From positions 1 through 38,991 of the forward strand of contig CAJCHM010000044.1 of assembly GCA_903970255.1 (NCBI GenBank): a stretch of 38,991 nt of DNA, in the 5' to 3' direction. The notes under the pieces were generated by a model, which searched no databases, was not told where the DNA came from, and saw only the letters and a program-made list of their open reading frames with translations. This DNA is from Acidobacteriota bacterium. Lineage in GTDB: Bacteria; Chlamydiota; Chlamydiia; Chlamydiales; Rhabdochlamydiaceae. Positions within the stretch are counted from its first letter, which is position 1, and each line of letters opens with the position of its first letter. The translations under genes were made by a program, and so were the position numbers. Below, one piece after another: positions 1 through 7,292 of this stretch.

Positions 1-1200
1 GCTGGCAAAGGAGTTAAGAAAGGAGCTAAAAAAGTTGTCGATTTTGTCAAAGAGCATAAAAAAGAGGCGTTGATTGTAGTTGGCATTGTGGCTGTTAGCC
101 TTGGCGCCTATGCCATAGGAGCAGGAGCATTCAGCGGTGCAGCAGCCACACCCCAAGAACCTGGTGGCACAAACAGAAAGAAAGAAGATGAAAATGATCC
201 CGACCCAGTAGATCCCGCTGCGCCACCGCCACCTAATGACCCGCCCGGCGGTCAGAATAGTGCCCCTGCCCAACAGGGAAAAATAGGCATCATGGAAGAG
301 TTTGGGAAAGCATTAAGCTCACAGACTAAAGCAATCCAACCTTTTACCCCACCCAAGGGCTGTCCAACCGAACCACCCACACCGTATAAAAGTGCAATCA
401 CCAGCTTCATTGAGCAAACTAACGGAACTGGCAACGGTGGAAGCATCTCTAAACGGCCGCTGATTGGCACTATGGCGCAGTTTGATTTGCAAAAAACACA
501 GCCTTCGGGACCTGCACGGTCATGCCATTTTCAAACCGACGGAATGAAATATAGATGGTTAGGCATTGGATTTATCAATGGGATGAACACCTCTTGTGTT
601 GAGCATTGGAAGCATCTGAACCATGTGAAAAAGCACGCCGGCGACATCAGCATTCAGGGAGTTTACAATCACAGCAACAGCCCTGTTGTAGACCTTCTTG
701 AAATATTTACTCTAAATTATCATGGAGTTGCTCCAATCACTGCTGACCTATTGCTAGACAATTGGACTCAATTTCATGAAGAAAACAAGGATAATCCTCA
801 TGTAAAATATCTTCAGTTTACTCACAGTATGGGCACGATCCAAACGAAAATTGCTCTGGAGAAGGCTCCCAAGGAAATCCGAGATCGTGTTATTGTCGTG
901 GCTATAGCACCTGCAGTCATTATCCCGGAGGGTCTGTGCTACAAGGCGACCCACTATGCCAGCAAGAATGATCCAGTTCATTTAGGGGAAAATCTTGTTA
1001 CCCTACTTGCAGCCGGTTCTCATGAGGGGGAAGATCAAAAAGAGATGTTAGACCAGCTTATTAAAAATAAAAGCCGACTCATTATTTTAGAACCTCATCC
1101 GGATGCTACCGGGATTGATCACGATTTTGAAAGTCCTACTTTTGAAAAACCGATCGATAGGCATATTAATGAACACTTAAGTCGGAAAGGACAATATTGA
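1..1200 (+). CDS. DUF687-like membrane-anchored protein, 5' end outside window
   Basis: The reading frame is open from base 1, so the gene begins upstream. The TTG at 70 is only an internal codon, and the visible part encodes about 399 residues. The visible N-terminus is Lys-rich (AGKGVKKGAKKVV) and is followed by a hydrophobic segment (IVVGIVAVSLGAYAIGAGAF, codons around 73-132), a Pro/Asp-rich linker and a globular C-terminal part. That part resembles the DUF687 family, which is expanded in chlamydiae. Bases 820-834 encode THSMG, close to the GxSxG nucleophile elbow of lipases and alpha/beta hydrolases, with Thr replacing the first Gly. A later Asp-His-Asp (near 1120) could supply a His. 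Hydrolase activity is inference; membrane anchoring follows from the hydrophobic stretch. The stop overlaps the next start by one base, which indicates co-translation with the lipoprotein gene. The family assignment is from memory and is moderately sure. Confidence 0.7.
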   Translation, partial: AGKGVKKGAKKVVDFVKEHKKEALIVVGIVAVSLGAYAIGAGAFSGAAATPQEPGGTNRKKEDENDPDPVDPAAPPPPNDPPGGQNSAPAQQGKIGIMEEFGKALSSQTKAIQPFTPPKGCPTEPPTPYKSAITSFIEQTNGTGNGGSISKRPLIGTMAQFDLQKTQPSGPARSCHFQTDGMKYRWLGIGFINGMNTSCVEHWKHLNHVKKHAGDISIQGVYNHSNSPVVDLLEIFTLNYHGVAPITADLLLDNWTQFHEENKDNPHVKYLQFTHSMGTIQTKIALEKAPKEIRDRVIVVAIAPAVIIPEGLCYKATHYASKNDPVHLGENLVTLLAAGSHEGEDQKEMLDQLIKNKSRLIILEPHPDATGIDHDFESPTFEKPIDRHINEHLSRKGQY

Positions 1201-1796
1201 TGAGAATTTTTTTGTTTTTGGTGATTTTCGCCGTTGGTTGTGACTCTCCTCGCATTGAGGAGAGTCCCACGATGCCCAGTAAACTTTCATTGGCGAATGA
1301 GGTTAGAAGCACGACACTTGTTCAACTGAAAAAGGAAAGGAAACTCTACCCATTTGGAGTTGGTGCAGCAATGATGGACCAAATTAAGATCCTTGATCTG
1401 GGCTTTCGCTACTATAAAGAAGTGAATATCGACCAGGCCCGGGAATTGCTGATGTTTGCTGGGACGCTATTTCTCAATACAATCAATGCCAAAGAAGAGA
1501 TTCGTCCTTTTTTACAAAACGATCCCTTCCAGCCGAAAAACATCGGGATTAGAATTTTCTTACAAAAACCCAACGGTTCAGAACCTGAGGCAGAAACATT
1601 GACAGTTGCGGCAATGGTGGATGGAATTTTAGATTATGATGTTAGACTTGCAGAAACTGGGCGCCTAACAACAATTTACAGAGAAACATTTCAAGAAGCC
1701 GCAGCAAAGCTCGGAATTGTAGAAGAAAACGGACAATATCGTCGATTATCCCAGCTTGCACGCGATTGGGGTCATTTTCAATCAGGCACTCCATAA
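1200..1796 (+). CDS. putative lipoprotein, unknown function
   Basis: This is a 198-residue protein. I start it at the ATG whose A is the last base of the upstream TGA stop; an in-frame TTG lies one codon earlier. The N-terminus MRIFLFLVIFAVGCDSP is a short signal peptide ending in a lipobox-like AVGC, so Cys would be lipidated. The residue after Cys is Asp, which in enterobacteria favours inner-membrane retention. The remainder is soluble, mostly helical, with no motif I recognise. The tight coupling to the DUF687-like gene suggests that the two act together, perhaps as a membrane-bound enzyme and its partner. That pairing is inference. Confidence 0.65.
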   Translation: MRIFLFLVIFAVGCDSPRIEESPTMPSKLSLANEVRSTTLVQLKKERKLYPFGVGAAMMDQIKILDLGFRYYKEVNIDQARELLMFAGTLFLNTINAKEEIRPFLQNDPFQPKNIGIRIFLQKPNGSEPEAETLTVAAMVDGILDYDVRLAETGRLTTIYRETFQEAAAKLGIVEENGQYRRLSQLARDWGHFQSGTP

Positions 1797-1835
1797 TCGC
1801 AGCGCCGATCAACTTAATGTCTTTTTAGTTTTTCG

Positions 1836-1868
1836 GTGGGGCTTTATGGTGTAATCCCCACATTTTCA
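1836..1868 (+). terminator. weak terminator-like hairpin
   Basis: A 6-bp perfect stem (GTGGGG at 1836-1841 with CCCCAC at 1856-1861) is followed by ATTTTC. It lies 40 bp after the lipoprotein stop, where transcription of the DUF687-lipoprotein pair should end. The T-run is short, so it may be leaky. Confidence 0.4.
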
Positions 1869-1888
1869 CGCAAAGTCATTTCAAGTTT

Positions 1889-1906
1889 GGGGTCTTTTAA
1901 GACCCC
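1889..1906. repeat. short GGGGTCTT palindrome
   Basis: GGGGTCTT and AAGACCCC form an 8-bp perfect stem with a 2-base TT loop. No T-run follows, so I do not call it a terminator. It could be a second processing hairpin or a protein-binding site. The rest of 1907-2063 shows nothing I can name. Confidence 0.35.
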
Positions 1907-2063
1907 ATAAGAGCTCTCTTTCATAAGCGTCTAATAACTATTTTATCGGTCGATCATAGATTTTCAACAATTTTACCAGTGCCCACAATTAAAGAAAATA
2001 AAAAATTTTAATTCCATTTTCGATCCCGGGTTTGCACAATAGCGCACACTGGATTTCCTGAGC

Positions 2064-2093
2064 TTGTGTACAACACCCAAAAAACGCTACAAT
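2064..2093 (+). promoter_or_regulatory. predicted promoter of the HAD phosphatase operon
   Basis: TTGTGT (2064-2069) and TACAAT (2088-2093) are separated by 18 bases. Each differs from the consensus box by one or two bases. It would give a leader of about 80 nt before the ATG at 2182. Confidence 0.45.
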
Positions 2094-2181
2094 GCTCTCT
2101 ATAAAAACAAAAGATGGTTATAGCGATTGCAAAAAACATCCAGGTTTTTTTAAAGGTCTTCGACACTAATTTGAGGTTGGG

Positions 2182-3120
2182 ATGAAAAAGCACAAAGGTT
2201 GGATAGCTCTCGACATCGACGGCACGATCACCGATGCCACGCATCATGCCCCCAAAGATGTCGTGCGCTATTTGCATACTCTTGTCGATCAAGGGTGGGA
2301 GATTGTCTTTATCACCGGCCGTACGTTCTCTTTCTGTTATCAGGTGGTCAAGGAATTCGATTTTCCTTTCTATCTCGCGGTTCAAAACGGGGCTGATATT
2401 CTTTTCATGCCAGAGAAGAAACTCATCGCTCGTCATTACCTCGACAATCAGGTCATTCCCGCCTTAGAAAAGGCATATGAGGGGGAAAAAGAGGATTTCA
2501 TCCTCTATGCAGGTTTTGAGCATGGGGATTTTTGTTACTATCGCCCTGAGCGTTTTTCTCCTGCCATGGCAAAACACTTGGAAAAAATCATCGCACTCTC
2601 TCCGGAACCTTGGAAAGCTGTGAAAGATTTTGAGTTTGAGTCAAACTTTTCCTTTCCTTTAGCCAAATGCCTTGGAACCCAAGAGAGGATGGCACGGGTC
2701 AACGCTCATCTGCAAAATCTCTTAAACCTAGAAACGGCAGTTGGAGACGGCAAATTGACGCAACCTTTTAATTCAGAATCGTTTCCAACTGCCGTTTCTA
2801 GGTTAAACGTCTCTAGTACGATGATACGAGATCCTTTAGGGGATGAGGATGCCTATCTGATCCTGGTGACTACAAAAGAGGCAACAAAAGGTAAAGCTTT
2901 AAGTCGGATCAAACAAATGATTGGAAGGGGTGGGCCGACAATTGCCGCTGGAGATGATCTCAATGACATCAGTATGCTACAAGGTGCAGATATCCGCATT
3001 GTAATGGAAGCAGCTCCCCCTGAAATGCTGCCGCTTGCAACTCTTGTGGGAAGGCACGGCAAACAGCATGGGATCATCGAAGCATTAACACAAGCAATTT
3101 CAAAGGCAAAGGTGATTTAA
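2182..3120 (+). CDS. HAD-superfamily (Cof-like) phosphatase with a palindromic in-frame insert
   Basis: This 312-residue cytoplasmic phosphatase is of the HAD superfamily. All four HAD motifs are present: DIDGT at residues 11-15 with Asp11 the predicted nucleophile and Asp13 the acid/base, TGR near residue 46, Lys in the KGKAL stretch, and the Mg2+-binding GDDLND near the C-terminus. The arrangement fits the C2-cap (Cof/mannosyl-3-phosphoglycerate phosphatase) group, and the substrate is unknown. Bases 2722-2808 hold an 81-bp palindromic unit encoding 27 extra residues (LETAV...AVSRLN). Deleting one period restores a smooth NLLNVSSTM, so the insert appears tolerated between cap and core. I recall a similar HAD-hypothetical-fabI neighbourhood in C. 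trachomatis (CT102-CT104). The stop overlaps the ATG of the next gene, so the two are probably co-transcribed. Confidence 0.85.
   Translation: MKKHKGWIALDIDGTITDATHHAPKDVVRYLHTLVDQGWEIVFITGRTFSFCYQVVKEFDFPFYLAVQNGADILFMPEKKLIARHYLDNQVIPALEKAYEGEKEDFILYAGFEHGDFCYYRPERFSPAMAKHLEKIIALSPEPWKAVKDFEFESNFSFPLAKCLGTQERMARVNAHLQNLLNLETAVGDGKLTQPFNSESFPTAVSRLNVSSTMIRDPLGDEDAYLILVTTKEATKGKALSRIKQMIGRGGPTIAAGDDLNDISMLQGADIRIVMEAAPPEMLPLATLVGRHGKQHGIIEALTQAISKAKVI
2722..2808. repeat. in-frame protein-coding palindromic element
   Basis: The left arm 2725-2748 and right arm 2781-2804 are reverse complements at 23 of 24 positions, with a 32-base loop. TTAAAC stands at both edges (2722-2727 and 2803-2808), giving a period of exactly 81 bp, or 27 codons. 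The element keeps the HAD frame open. It resembles in design the Rickettsia palindromic elements that insert into genes, but the sequence is unrelated as far as I can judge. I see no second copy in this window. Confidence 0.7.
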
Positions 3121-4403
3121 TGGGAGTGAATTTAGAAGAGGATTTAAAGCGCAAAATGGTTGAGCTAAATCTCAATGCTGCGCGCAAAGCTCAAAGCCCA
3201 CAGACCGGGTATATTCATCTCCATTATGAAGCAGAGGATCGGCACGATACGATTCCCATCTTTGAGAACTTGTGTTTTGTCCTTGCCCTTTTTCGTAGCA
3301 AAATCTCAGATAATGTCATTGTCGCAAAGACTCTTTTGGAAAAACTCCTTGTTTTTGAGGTCGATGGCAATTTCCCCATCTATCTTCACGAATACCCAGA
3401 GTGCAAAGACCGGGATCTTTCCTTAAATCTCCTGCCCGTTTTTCATTGGATCCTCACCGATTTTGCCACAGCACTTGGTCAGATCCTATCCAATAGGTTA
3501 GAAGTACTCATCGGCAGAATCCTTTCCCATGGTTACAAAATGCATCAGCGGCGCCCCCTTTGCAAGGGAGCTGAATTTAGATTGAAGAGTTACTTTCAGC
3601 CAAGTGCTGCACCCCCCTGGGTACCGGCAGAGCCCCATGAGTGGGCGGATGCTCTCATCAGCTGGCAAATGGCCCACTCTCGTGGAATTTGTTTGGAGAA
3701 TATATTAGAGCAAGCTCTAGAAAAATGGCATCCGCAGCTTTGTACATTTATCGGTCCTCAGCAGCAAGACAGAGGTGAGCCCAAGGCGACCCTCTTGGAT
3801 TTAATGATGGGACACTACCACGGGACCTATTCCTTGCGAGCATTGAAGGACCACCGGGTGCATCTTTTAGCAAGTCTGATCCAACCCTTTGAAAAAAAGT
3901 GTCTAGATTCTCAAAAGGAGGTTCCTTGCCATGCTATCGCATTAGATACGGAGCACCCTTATACACTTTATTGGGGAAACCCAGATGCTCTTCACTCACT
4001 TTACCTCGATCCGCAAAAGGCGCAATGTGCAGCCCAAAGGAATGGAAATACAGTCGAGTTCACCCTCGCTCTTCCCCCTAAAGCTCATGCAGACTCTCAA
4101 GATGCGATAGAACTGAGTCTATTTTTCAATTTAGCTCCATTGCCGCAAACTTTAGTGAATGGGGTTAAGGCAACGACATTTCAATTGGGAGATCGGATTG
4201 ACATCCATGCAGAGGATTTCAATTGCCGTCTAGAAATCCTAGCAGAAAAAGGGGAGGGAAAATTTTTTGGCCACCTCTTGCGGGCTAATCGCCCCAATCA
4301 AAGGGGAAGGAATTTAAAGTATGCAACTTATGACTGGCAGATCGCACTTCGCACGATCTGCCGCACTCAAGAGTGTGCGCTAAAGGTAATAATTACCCTT
4401 TAA
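3120..4403 (+). CDS. conserved chlamydial protein of unknown function
   Basis: This is a 427-residue soluble protein with no signal peptide or membrane segment. The ATG start shares its A with the stop of the HAD gene, so translation is probably coupled. The protein contains many aromatic and His residues and a helical, cap-like middle ([16 protein letters not shown], residues about 102-117). Its C-terminal part is beta-rich, with [17 protein letters not shown] and [14 protein letters not shown]. That layout recalls an alpha/alpha-barrel glycan-active enzyme followed by a beta-sandwich, but I cannot prove a glycosidase fold. Its place between a HAD phosphatase and fabI matches the C. trachomatis neighbourhood as I remember it. 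The 3' end overlaps the convergent fabI by 11 bases. Confidence 0.7.
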   Translation: MGVNLEEDLKRKMVELNLNAARKAQSPQTGYIHLHYEAEDRHDTIPIFENLCFVLALFRSKISDNVIVAKTLLEKLLVFEVDGNFPIYLHEYPECKDRDLSLNLLPVFHWILTDFATALGQILSNRLEVLIGRILSHGYKMHQRRPLCKGAEFRLKSYFQPSAAPPWVPAEPHEWADALISWQMAHSRGICLENILEQALEKWHPQLCTFIGPQQQDRGEPKATLLDLMMGHYHGTYSLRALKDHRVHLLASLIQPFEKKCLDSQKEVPCHAIALDTEHPYTLYWGNPDALHSLYLDPQKAQCAAQRNGNTVEFTLALPPKAHADSQDAIELSLFFNLAPLPQTLVNGVKATTFQLGDRIDIHAEDFNCRLEILAEKGEGKFFGHLLRANRPNQRGRNLKYATYDWQIALRTICRTQECALKVIITL

Positions 4404-5325
4404 CATCAGCTAGCTCTGCTTCTTGAGACCTTTGCAGAGCCTGGCTGTCGATCGCAAGGCCCATCGCATGCATCCCATTGTCAACATAGAGGGTAACGCC
4501 TGTGATTGCCGAGGCGAGGGGAGAGCATAGGAAAGCTCCTGCATTGCCCACCTCTTCTGCACTCATATCTTTGATTAAGGGAGCATTGGCCTTAGAATAT
4601 TCGATCATGCTATCGATAAAACCAATCGCTCTGGCAGCCCTGCTTCTTAAGGGACCAGCTGAGATTGTATTGATGCGGATACCCCATTTGCGACCAGCTT
4701 CAAAAGCTAACGTGCGCGTATCGCTCTCTAGAGCAGCCTTGGCAGAGCTCATCCCTCCACCATAACCTGGAACCGCCTTTTCAGAGGCCAAATAGGTGAG
4801 GGAAATGCAGGAGCCATTACTGCTCATGCGCGGTCCAAATTGTTGCAGCAGGCTAACAAAAGAGTAACTCGATGCGCTAAGGGCTGCTAGGTAACCGTTT
4901 CTAGACGTTTCCAAAAGAGGTTTTTTAACCTCGGGGCCGTTGGCAAGTGCATGAACGAGGATGTCGATCTTACCAAAATCTCTCTCAACAGCAGCTGCCA
5001 CCTCACAAATGGTATACCCGGCAGCATCTTGGTACCGTTTATTCTCTCTAATCTCTTGGGGAACATCTTCGGGTTTATCAAAAGCCGCATCCAAAGCGTA
5101 GACCTTCAGATACTCCATCATTTTGCCGTTGCTAAGCTTGCGGGACTCATCGAATTTGCCCATGCTCCAGGATTGAGTGAAAATTTTTAGAATCGGAGTC
5201 CATGTTCCGATGATGATTTCAGCACCCGCCTCTGCCAATGCCTTGGCAATCGCCCAGCCGTACCCCTGGTCATCACCGATACCGGCGATAAATGCTTTTT
5301 TCCCCTTGAGATTGATAGATAGCAT
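4393..5325 (-). CDS. fabI: enoyl-[acyl-carrier-protein] reductase FabI, plant/chlamydial type
   Basis: This 310-residue NADH-dependent enoyl-ACP reductase catalyses the last step of each type II fatty acid elongation cycle in the cytoplasm. The nucleotide-binding segment [20 protein letters not shown] is near the N-terminus. The catalytic region holds [11 protein letters not shown] followed by SSAKAALE, giving the FabI-type Tyr-x6-Lys spacing. It is about 50 residues longer than E. coli FabI because of an insertion at about residues 42-105 ([13 protein letters not shown]...). That insertion is characteristic of plant and chlamydial enzymes. The ATG is preceded by a GGGAG ribosome site and a predicted promoter at 5362-5390. 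It is convergent with the unknown gene on the plus strand. Confidence 0.95.
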   Translation of the reverse strand: MLSINLKGKKAFIAGIGDDQGYGWAIAKALAEAGAEIIIGTWTPILKIFTQSWSMGKFDESRKLSNGKMMEYLKVYALDAAFDKPEDVPQEIRENKRYQDAAGYTICEVAAAVERDFGKIDILVHALANGPEVKKPLLETSRNGYLAALSASSYSFVSLLQQFGPRMSSNGSCISLTYLASEKAVPGYGGGMSSAKAALESDTRTLAFEAGRKWGIRINTISAGPLRSRAARAIGFIDSMIEYSKANAPLIKDMSAEEVGNAGAFLCSPLASAITGVTLYVDNGMHAMGLAIDSQALQRSQEAELADVKG

Positions 5326-5361
5326 GATGGCTCCCTAAAAAAATTTAAACTTGGAACCACC

Positions 5362-5390
5362 ATTTTAGCAGAAATCGGGGAATACCTCAA
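5362..5390 (-). promoter_or_regulatory. predicted fabI promoter
   Basis: On the minus strand, TTGAGG (5390-5385), a 17-base spacer and TAAAAT (5367-5362) give a start of transcription about 30 bases before the fabI ATG. Confidence 0.55.
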
Positions 5391-5625
5391 TTTTTTTTCT
5401 ATCGGAGGTTTTTGGTTTAGTATCCCCTACATTTTCATTTTTTGACCAGCTTCTTCCTAGAAAGAAAGATCAAAAACTAGCCTCATTAGCCTAATTTTGT
5501 GTAATGAGTTTCTAAGAATGAGTAGGGGAGCCGAGTGATCGACTCCTCTACTCACTGATTGTAAATCATGGCGATAGACGAGGTTTGGCTTTCCATTCTT
5601 GAGTCATCATCTTTACTATCCGTTC
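5391..5625. other. gene-free spacer with a hairpin
   Basis: The spacer holds no convincing ORF. The clearest structure is an 11-bp stem with one G-T pair: GAGTAGGGGAG at 5520-5530 pairs with CTCCTCTACTC at 5543-5553. A smaller CTCATTA/TAATGAG stem lies at about 5480-5508. The hairpins may end transcription of the Inc-like gene, although there is no T-run. Confidence 0.4.
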
Positions 5626-6078
5626 TTATTTTTTAATGCTCTTTTTTATCTCCTCCGGAAAGATAGCAGAAATCAGGCTCATTGCAAAACCTATAAATAG
5701 AAAATAGATGATCGGAGGAGACGCGATTATTGCAAAAGCTAGAGTTAGAAGCCATGCAGTTACAAGACCTGCTGGAGAAAACGTGGCGAGCAAAACCCCT
5801 CCTGCGATAAAGGCTACTAAAATGGCTACTATCGATACTTTCATAGCAACTTTAAGACTTTGACGTATCCCCGAAATTATATCATTTTCTCCCGAAATTA
5901 TATCAGTTTCTTTGGATTGTAAAAGATTAGTTTGATTTGTATTTTCTTTAGTACTAACTAATTTTAAAAATTTATTAACAATTTGTGTTAAATATGTTGT
6001 TATGTTTTTACTATCTATCTGTACAATTTCACTATCTTTCTGTACATTATTTACTGGATTTTTTGGAATTGATGACAT
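5626..6078 (-). CDS. candidate inclusion membrane (Inc-like) protein
   Basis: The protein has 150 residues. The first 75 are polar and Asn/Thr/Ser-rich. They are followed by two long adjacent hydrophobic segments (about residues 77-100, VAMKVSIVAILVAFIAGGVL, and 105-140) and a Lys-rich tail EEIKKSIKK. A bilobed hydrophobic hairpin with both ends polar is the defining shape of chlamydial Inc proteins. These are secreted by type III secretion into the host vacuole membrane. No cleavable signal peptide is seen, as expected for Inc proteins. A 7-residue tandem repeat (DIISGEN/DIISGIR) comes from a 21-bp DNA repeat at 5870-5905. The gene has its own strong predicted promoter. An ordinary small inner-membrane protein is the alternative. 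Confidence 0.6.
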   Translation of the reverse strand: MSSIPKNPVNNVQKDSEIVQIDSKNITTYLTQIVNKFLKLVSTKENTNQTNLLQSKETDIISGENDIISGIRQSLKVAMKVSIVAILVAFIAGGVLLATFSPAGLVTAWLLTLAFAIIASPPIIYFLFIGFAMSLISAIFPEEIKKSIKK

Positions 6079-6110
6079 AATTACCTCGTTTTTTTATTTT
6101 TGATATTCTA

Positions 6111-6140
6111 ATTGTAGCAATAAATACTTTTTATTGTCAA
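6111..6140 (-). promoter_or_regulatory. strong predicted promoter of the Inc-like gene
   Basis: On the minus strand a perfect TTGACA (6140-6135) is followed after 18 bases by TACAAT (6116-6111). A GAGG ribosome site lies just upstream of the ATG at 6078. Confidence 0.65.
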
Positions 6141-6220
6141 TTAATTCCAGTAAAAAATTAAAAAAAAGAGGAATTATAATTTATATTAATGATTATTAGA
6201 TGATTAGAGCTATTGATGGG

Positions 6221-6415
6221 TTATTTTTTGCCTTTGCTAGCTCGACGCATCATGAGGCGCTTCCAGCCTTCGGCGGTGAGGAGTTTCTTAGGTGGGGAGG
6301 GTCTTTCCCGGTCAGGGGCTGGTTTTTCCCTAACGGCAGCGGGCTTGGGCTTTTCTGGGGCTGCTTTTTTGGGCTTTTCAGCCTTGGGTTTCCTTTTAAA
6401 AAATCGCGTAATCAT
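6221..6415 (-). CDS. small Lys/Pro-rich basic protein
   Basis: The predicted protein has 64 residues: MITRFFKRKPKAEKPKK, then a Pro/Ala/Lys-rich low-complexity stretch, then an ordered-looking tail LLTAEGWKRLMMRRASKGKK. The very high positive charge suggests nucleic acid or ribosome binding. I do not recognise the family. The compositional bias makes more sense on this strand than the Gly/Phe-rich frames opposite. No strong ribosome site is visible. The start lies about 40 bp from the palindrome nest at 6456-6732, which must now contain or displace its promoter. Confidence 0.5.
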   Translation of the reverse strand: MITRFFKRKPKAEKPKKAAPEKPKPAAVREKPAPDRERPSPPKKLLTAEGWKRLMMRRASKGKK

Positions 6416-6455
6416 AAATATGCCTATATTAGAAGAAATTGCAAAACTGCATCCG

Positions 6456-6732
6456 GGCCCAAATGCGCGCTTTTGACACTGATGGAGTTATTTGCCAGAC
6501 CTCTTAAGAACCAATAGGTTATGCGGTCTGGCAAACAACTCAACTGGAGTTTGGACTAAATTTGGGCTGCAGGGACGAGCGAGACAAAATCAGATCTAAC
6601 TGACCGACGAAGTCAATAGCGCTAGCTATTGATGAGGAGGAAGTTAGATCTGATGAAGTCGCAGCCATCCTCTGCAGGCCAAATTTAGTCCAAACTCCAG
6701 TCAATCAGTGTCAAAATCATCGCGTTTGGGCC
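6456..6732. repeat. palindromic element interrupted by a 157-bp MITE
   Basis: The outer arms begin GGCCCAAA (6456) and end TTTGGGCC (6732). The left arm runs from 6456 to 6501 and the right arm from 6525 to 6732. If the 157-bp insert 6544-6700 and one TCAA are removed, the two arms are reverse complements over about 46 bp. They then share TTTTGACACTGAT and TTTGCCAGACC, with roughly six mismatches and one gap. The reconstructed parent element is about 116 bp with a 23-base loop. This is a nested insertion: an older palindrome hit by a younger mobile element. Confidence 0.7.
6544..6700 (+). mobile_element. 157-bp palindromic MITE, copy 1
   Basis: The element runs from CTGGAGTTTGGACTAAATTT to its inverted match ending CCAAACTCCAG. 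The whole length is an imperfect palindrome with internal stems such as AGATCTAAC/GTTAGATCT. Compared with the reverse complement of 36091-36247 it differs at 3 of 157 positions. The flanking TCAA (6540-6543 and 6701-6704) is a possible 4-bp target duplication. There is no coding capacity, so it is presumably moved by a transposase elsewhere in the genome. Confidence 0.85.
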
Positions 6733-6818
6733 GCGAAGCAAGTTCTGAAATTCCCTCTTGCCCTTAGGGTTAGTTTATCTCTAATAGGGGCGTTTTGTCA
6801 ACCATTTTCTTTAGGCTC

Positions 6819-6847
6819 TTGCGTTTTGTAAAGGATTCAGGTACAAC
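6819..6847 (+). promoter_or_regulatory. predicted promoter of the OsmC-holA-rsmI unit
   Basis: TTGCGT (6819-6824), a 17-base spacer and TACAAC (6842-6847) precede the OsmC start at 6879 by about 30 bases. Confidence 0.45.
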
Positions 6848-6878
6848 AACTACTTTTAAGCTTTAACAGGGTAGACAA

Positions 6879-7292
6879 ATGACTCATATTGATATCACCT
6901 ATGAAGGGGAGCTTTCAACCCGGAGTGTCCATTCCGATAACAAGGCTGAAATACTCACCGATGCGCCCAAGGAAATTGGGGGATTGGGGAGGGTCTTTTC
7001 TCCAACAGACCTCTTTGCTGCCTCCTTTGGCTCATGCATGTTGACCATGATGGGATTTACTGCAAAACGGCTTAATGTCGAACTCGGCAAGACGGAGGTA
7101 GTCGTGACTAAAGAAATGACCCAGACGCCACCTCGCCGGATTGGAAAGCTGCGGATTGAATTTATCTGCCCTCACCGTTTTCCAGAAGATGTGACCGCAA
7201 AACTACTTGAGTCGGCGGCAAACTGCGCTGTGCATAAAAGCCTGCATCCTGATATCGTTGTTGAAATCATCTACCGATGGGGAGAGGATTGA
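6879..7292 (+). CDS. OsmC/Ohr-family peroxiredoxin-like protein
   Basis: This 137-residue cytoplasmic protein is of the OsmC family, thiol peroxidases that reduce organic hydroperoxides. The two conserved cysteines are visible in ASFGSCMLTM (about residue 53) and SAANCAVHKSL (about residue 116), the spacing expected for the redox pair. The length fits the family. The 3' end overlaps the holA start by 16 bases, so the genes form one transcription unit. It may protect against host oxidative burst, which is inference. Confidence 0.88.
   Translation: MTHIDITYEGELSTRSVHSDNKAEILTDAPKEIGGLGRVFSPTDLFAASFGSCMLTMMGFTAKRLNVELGKTEVVVTKEMTQTPPRRIGKLRIEFICPHRFPEDVTAKLLESAANCAVHKSLHPDIVVEIIYRWGED

Noticed and set aside
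2008-2436. 142-codon minus-strand ORF
   Set aside because: Antisense to the start and promoter of the HAD gene, without a ribosome site.
6200-6517. Plus-strand ORFs opposite the small basic protein
   Set aside because: Gly/Phe-rich translation is the mirror of a Lys/Pro-rich gene, and the frames run into the repeat element.
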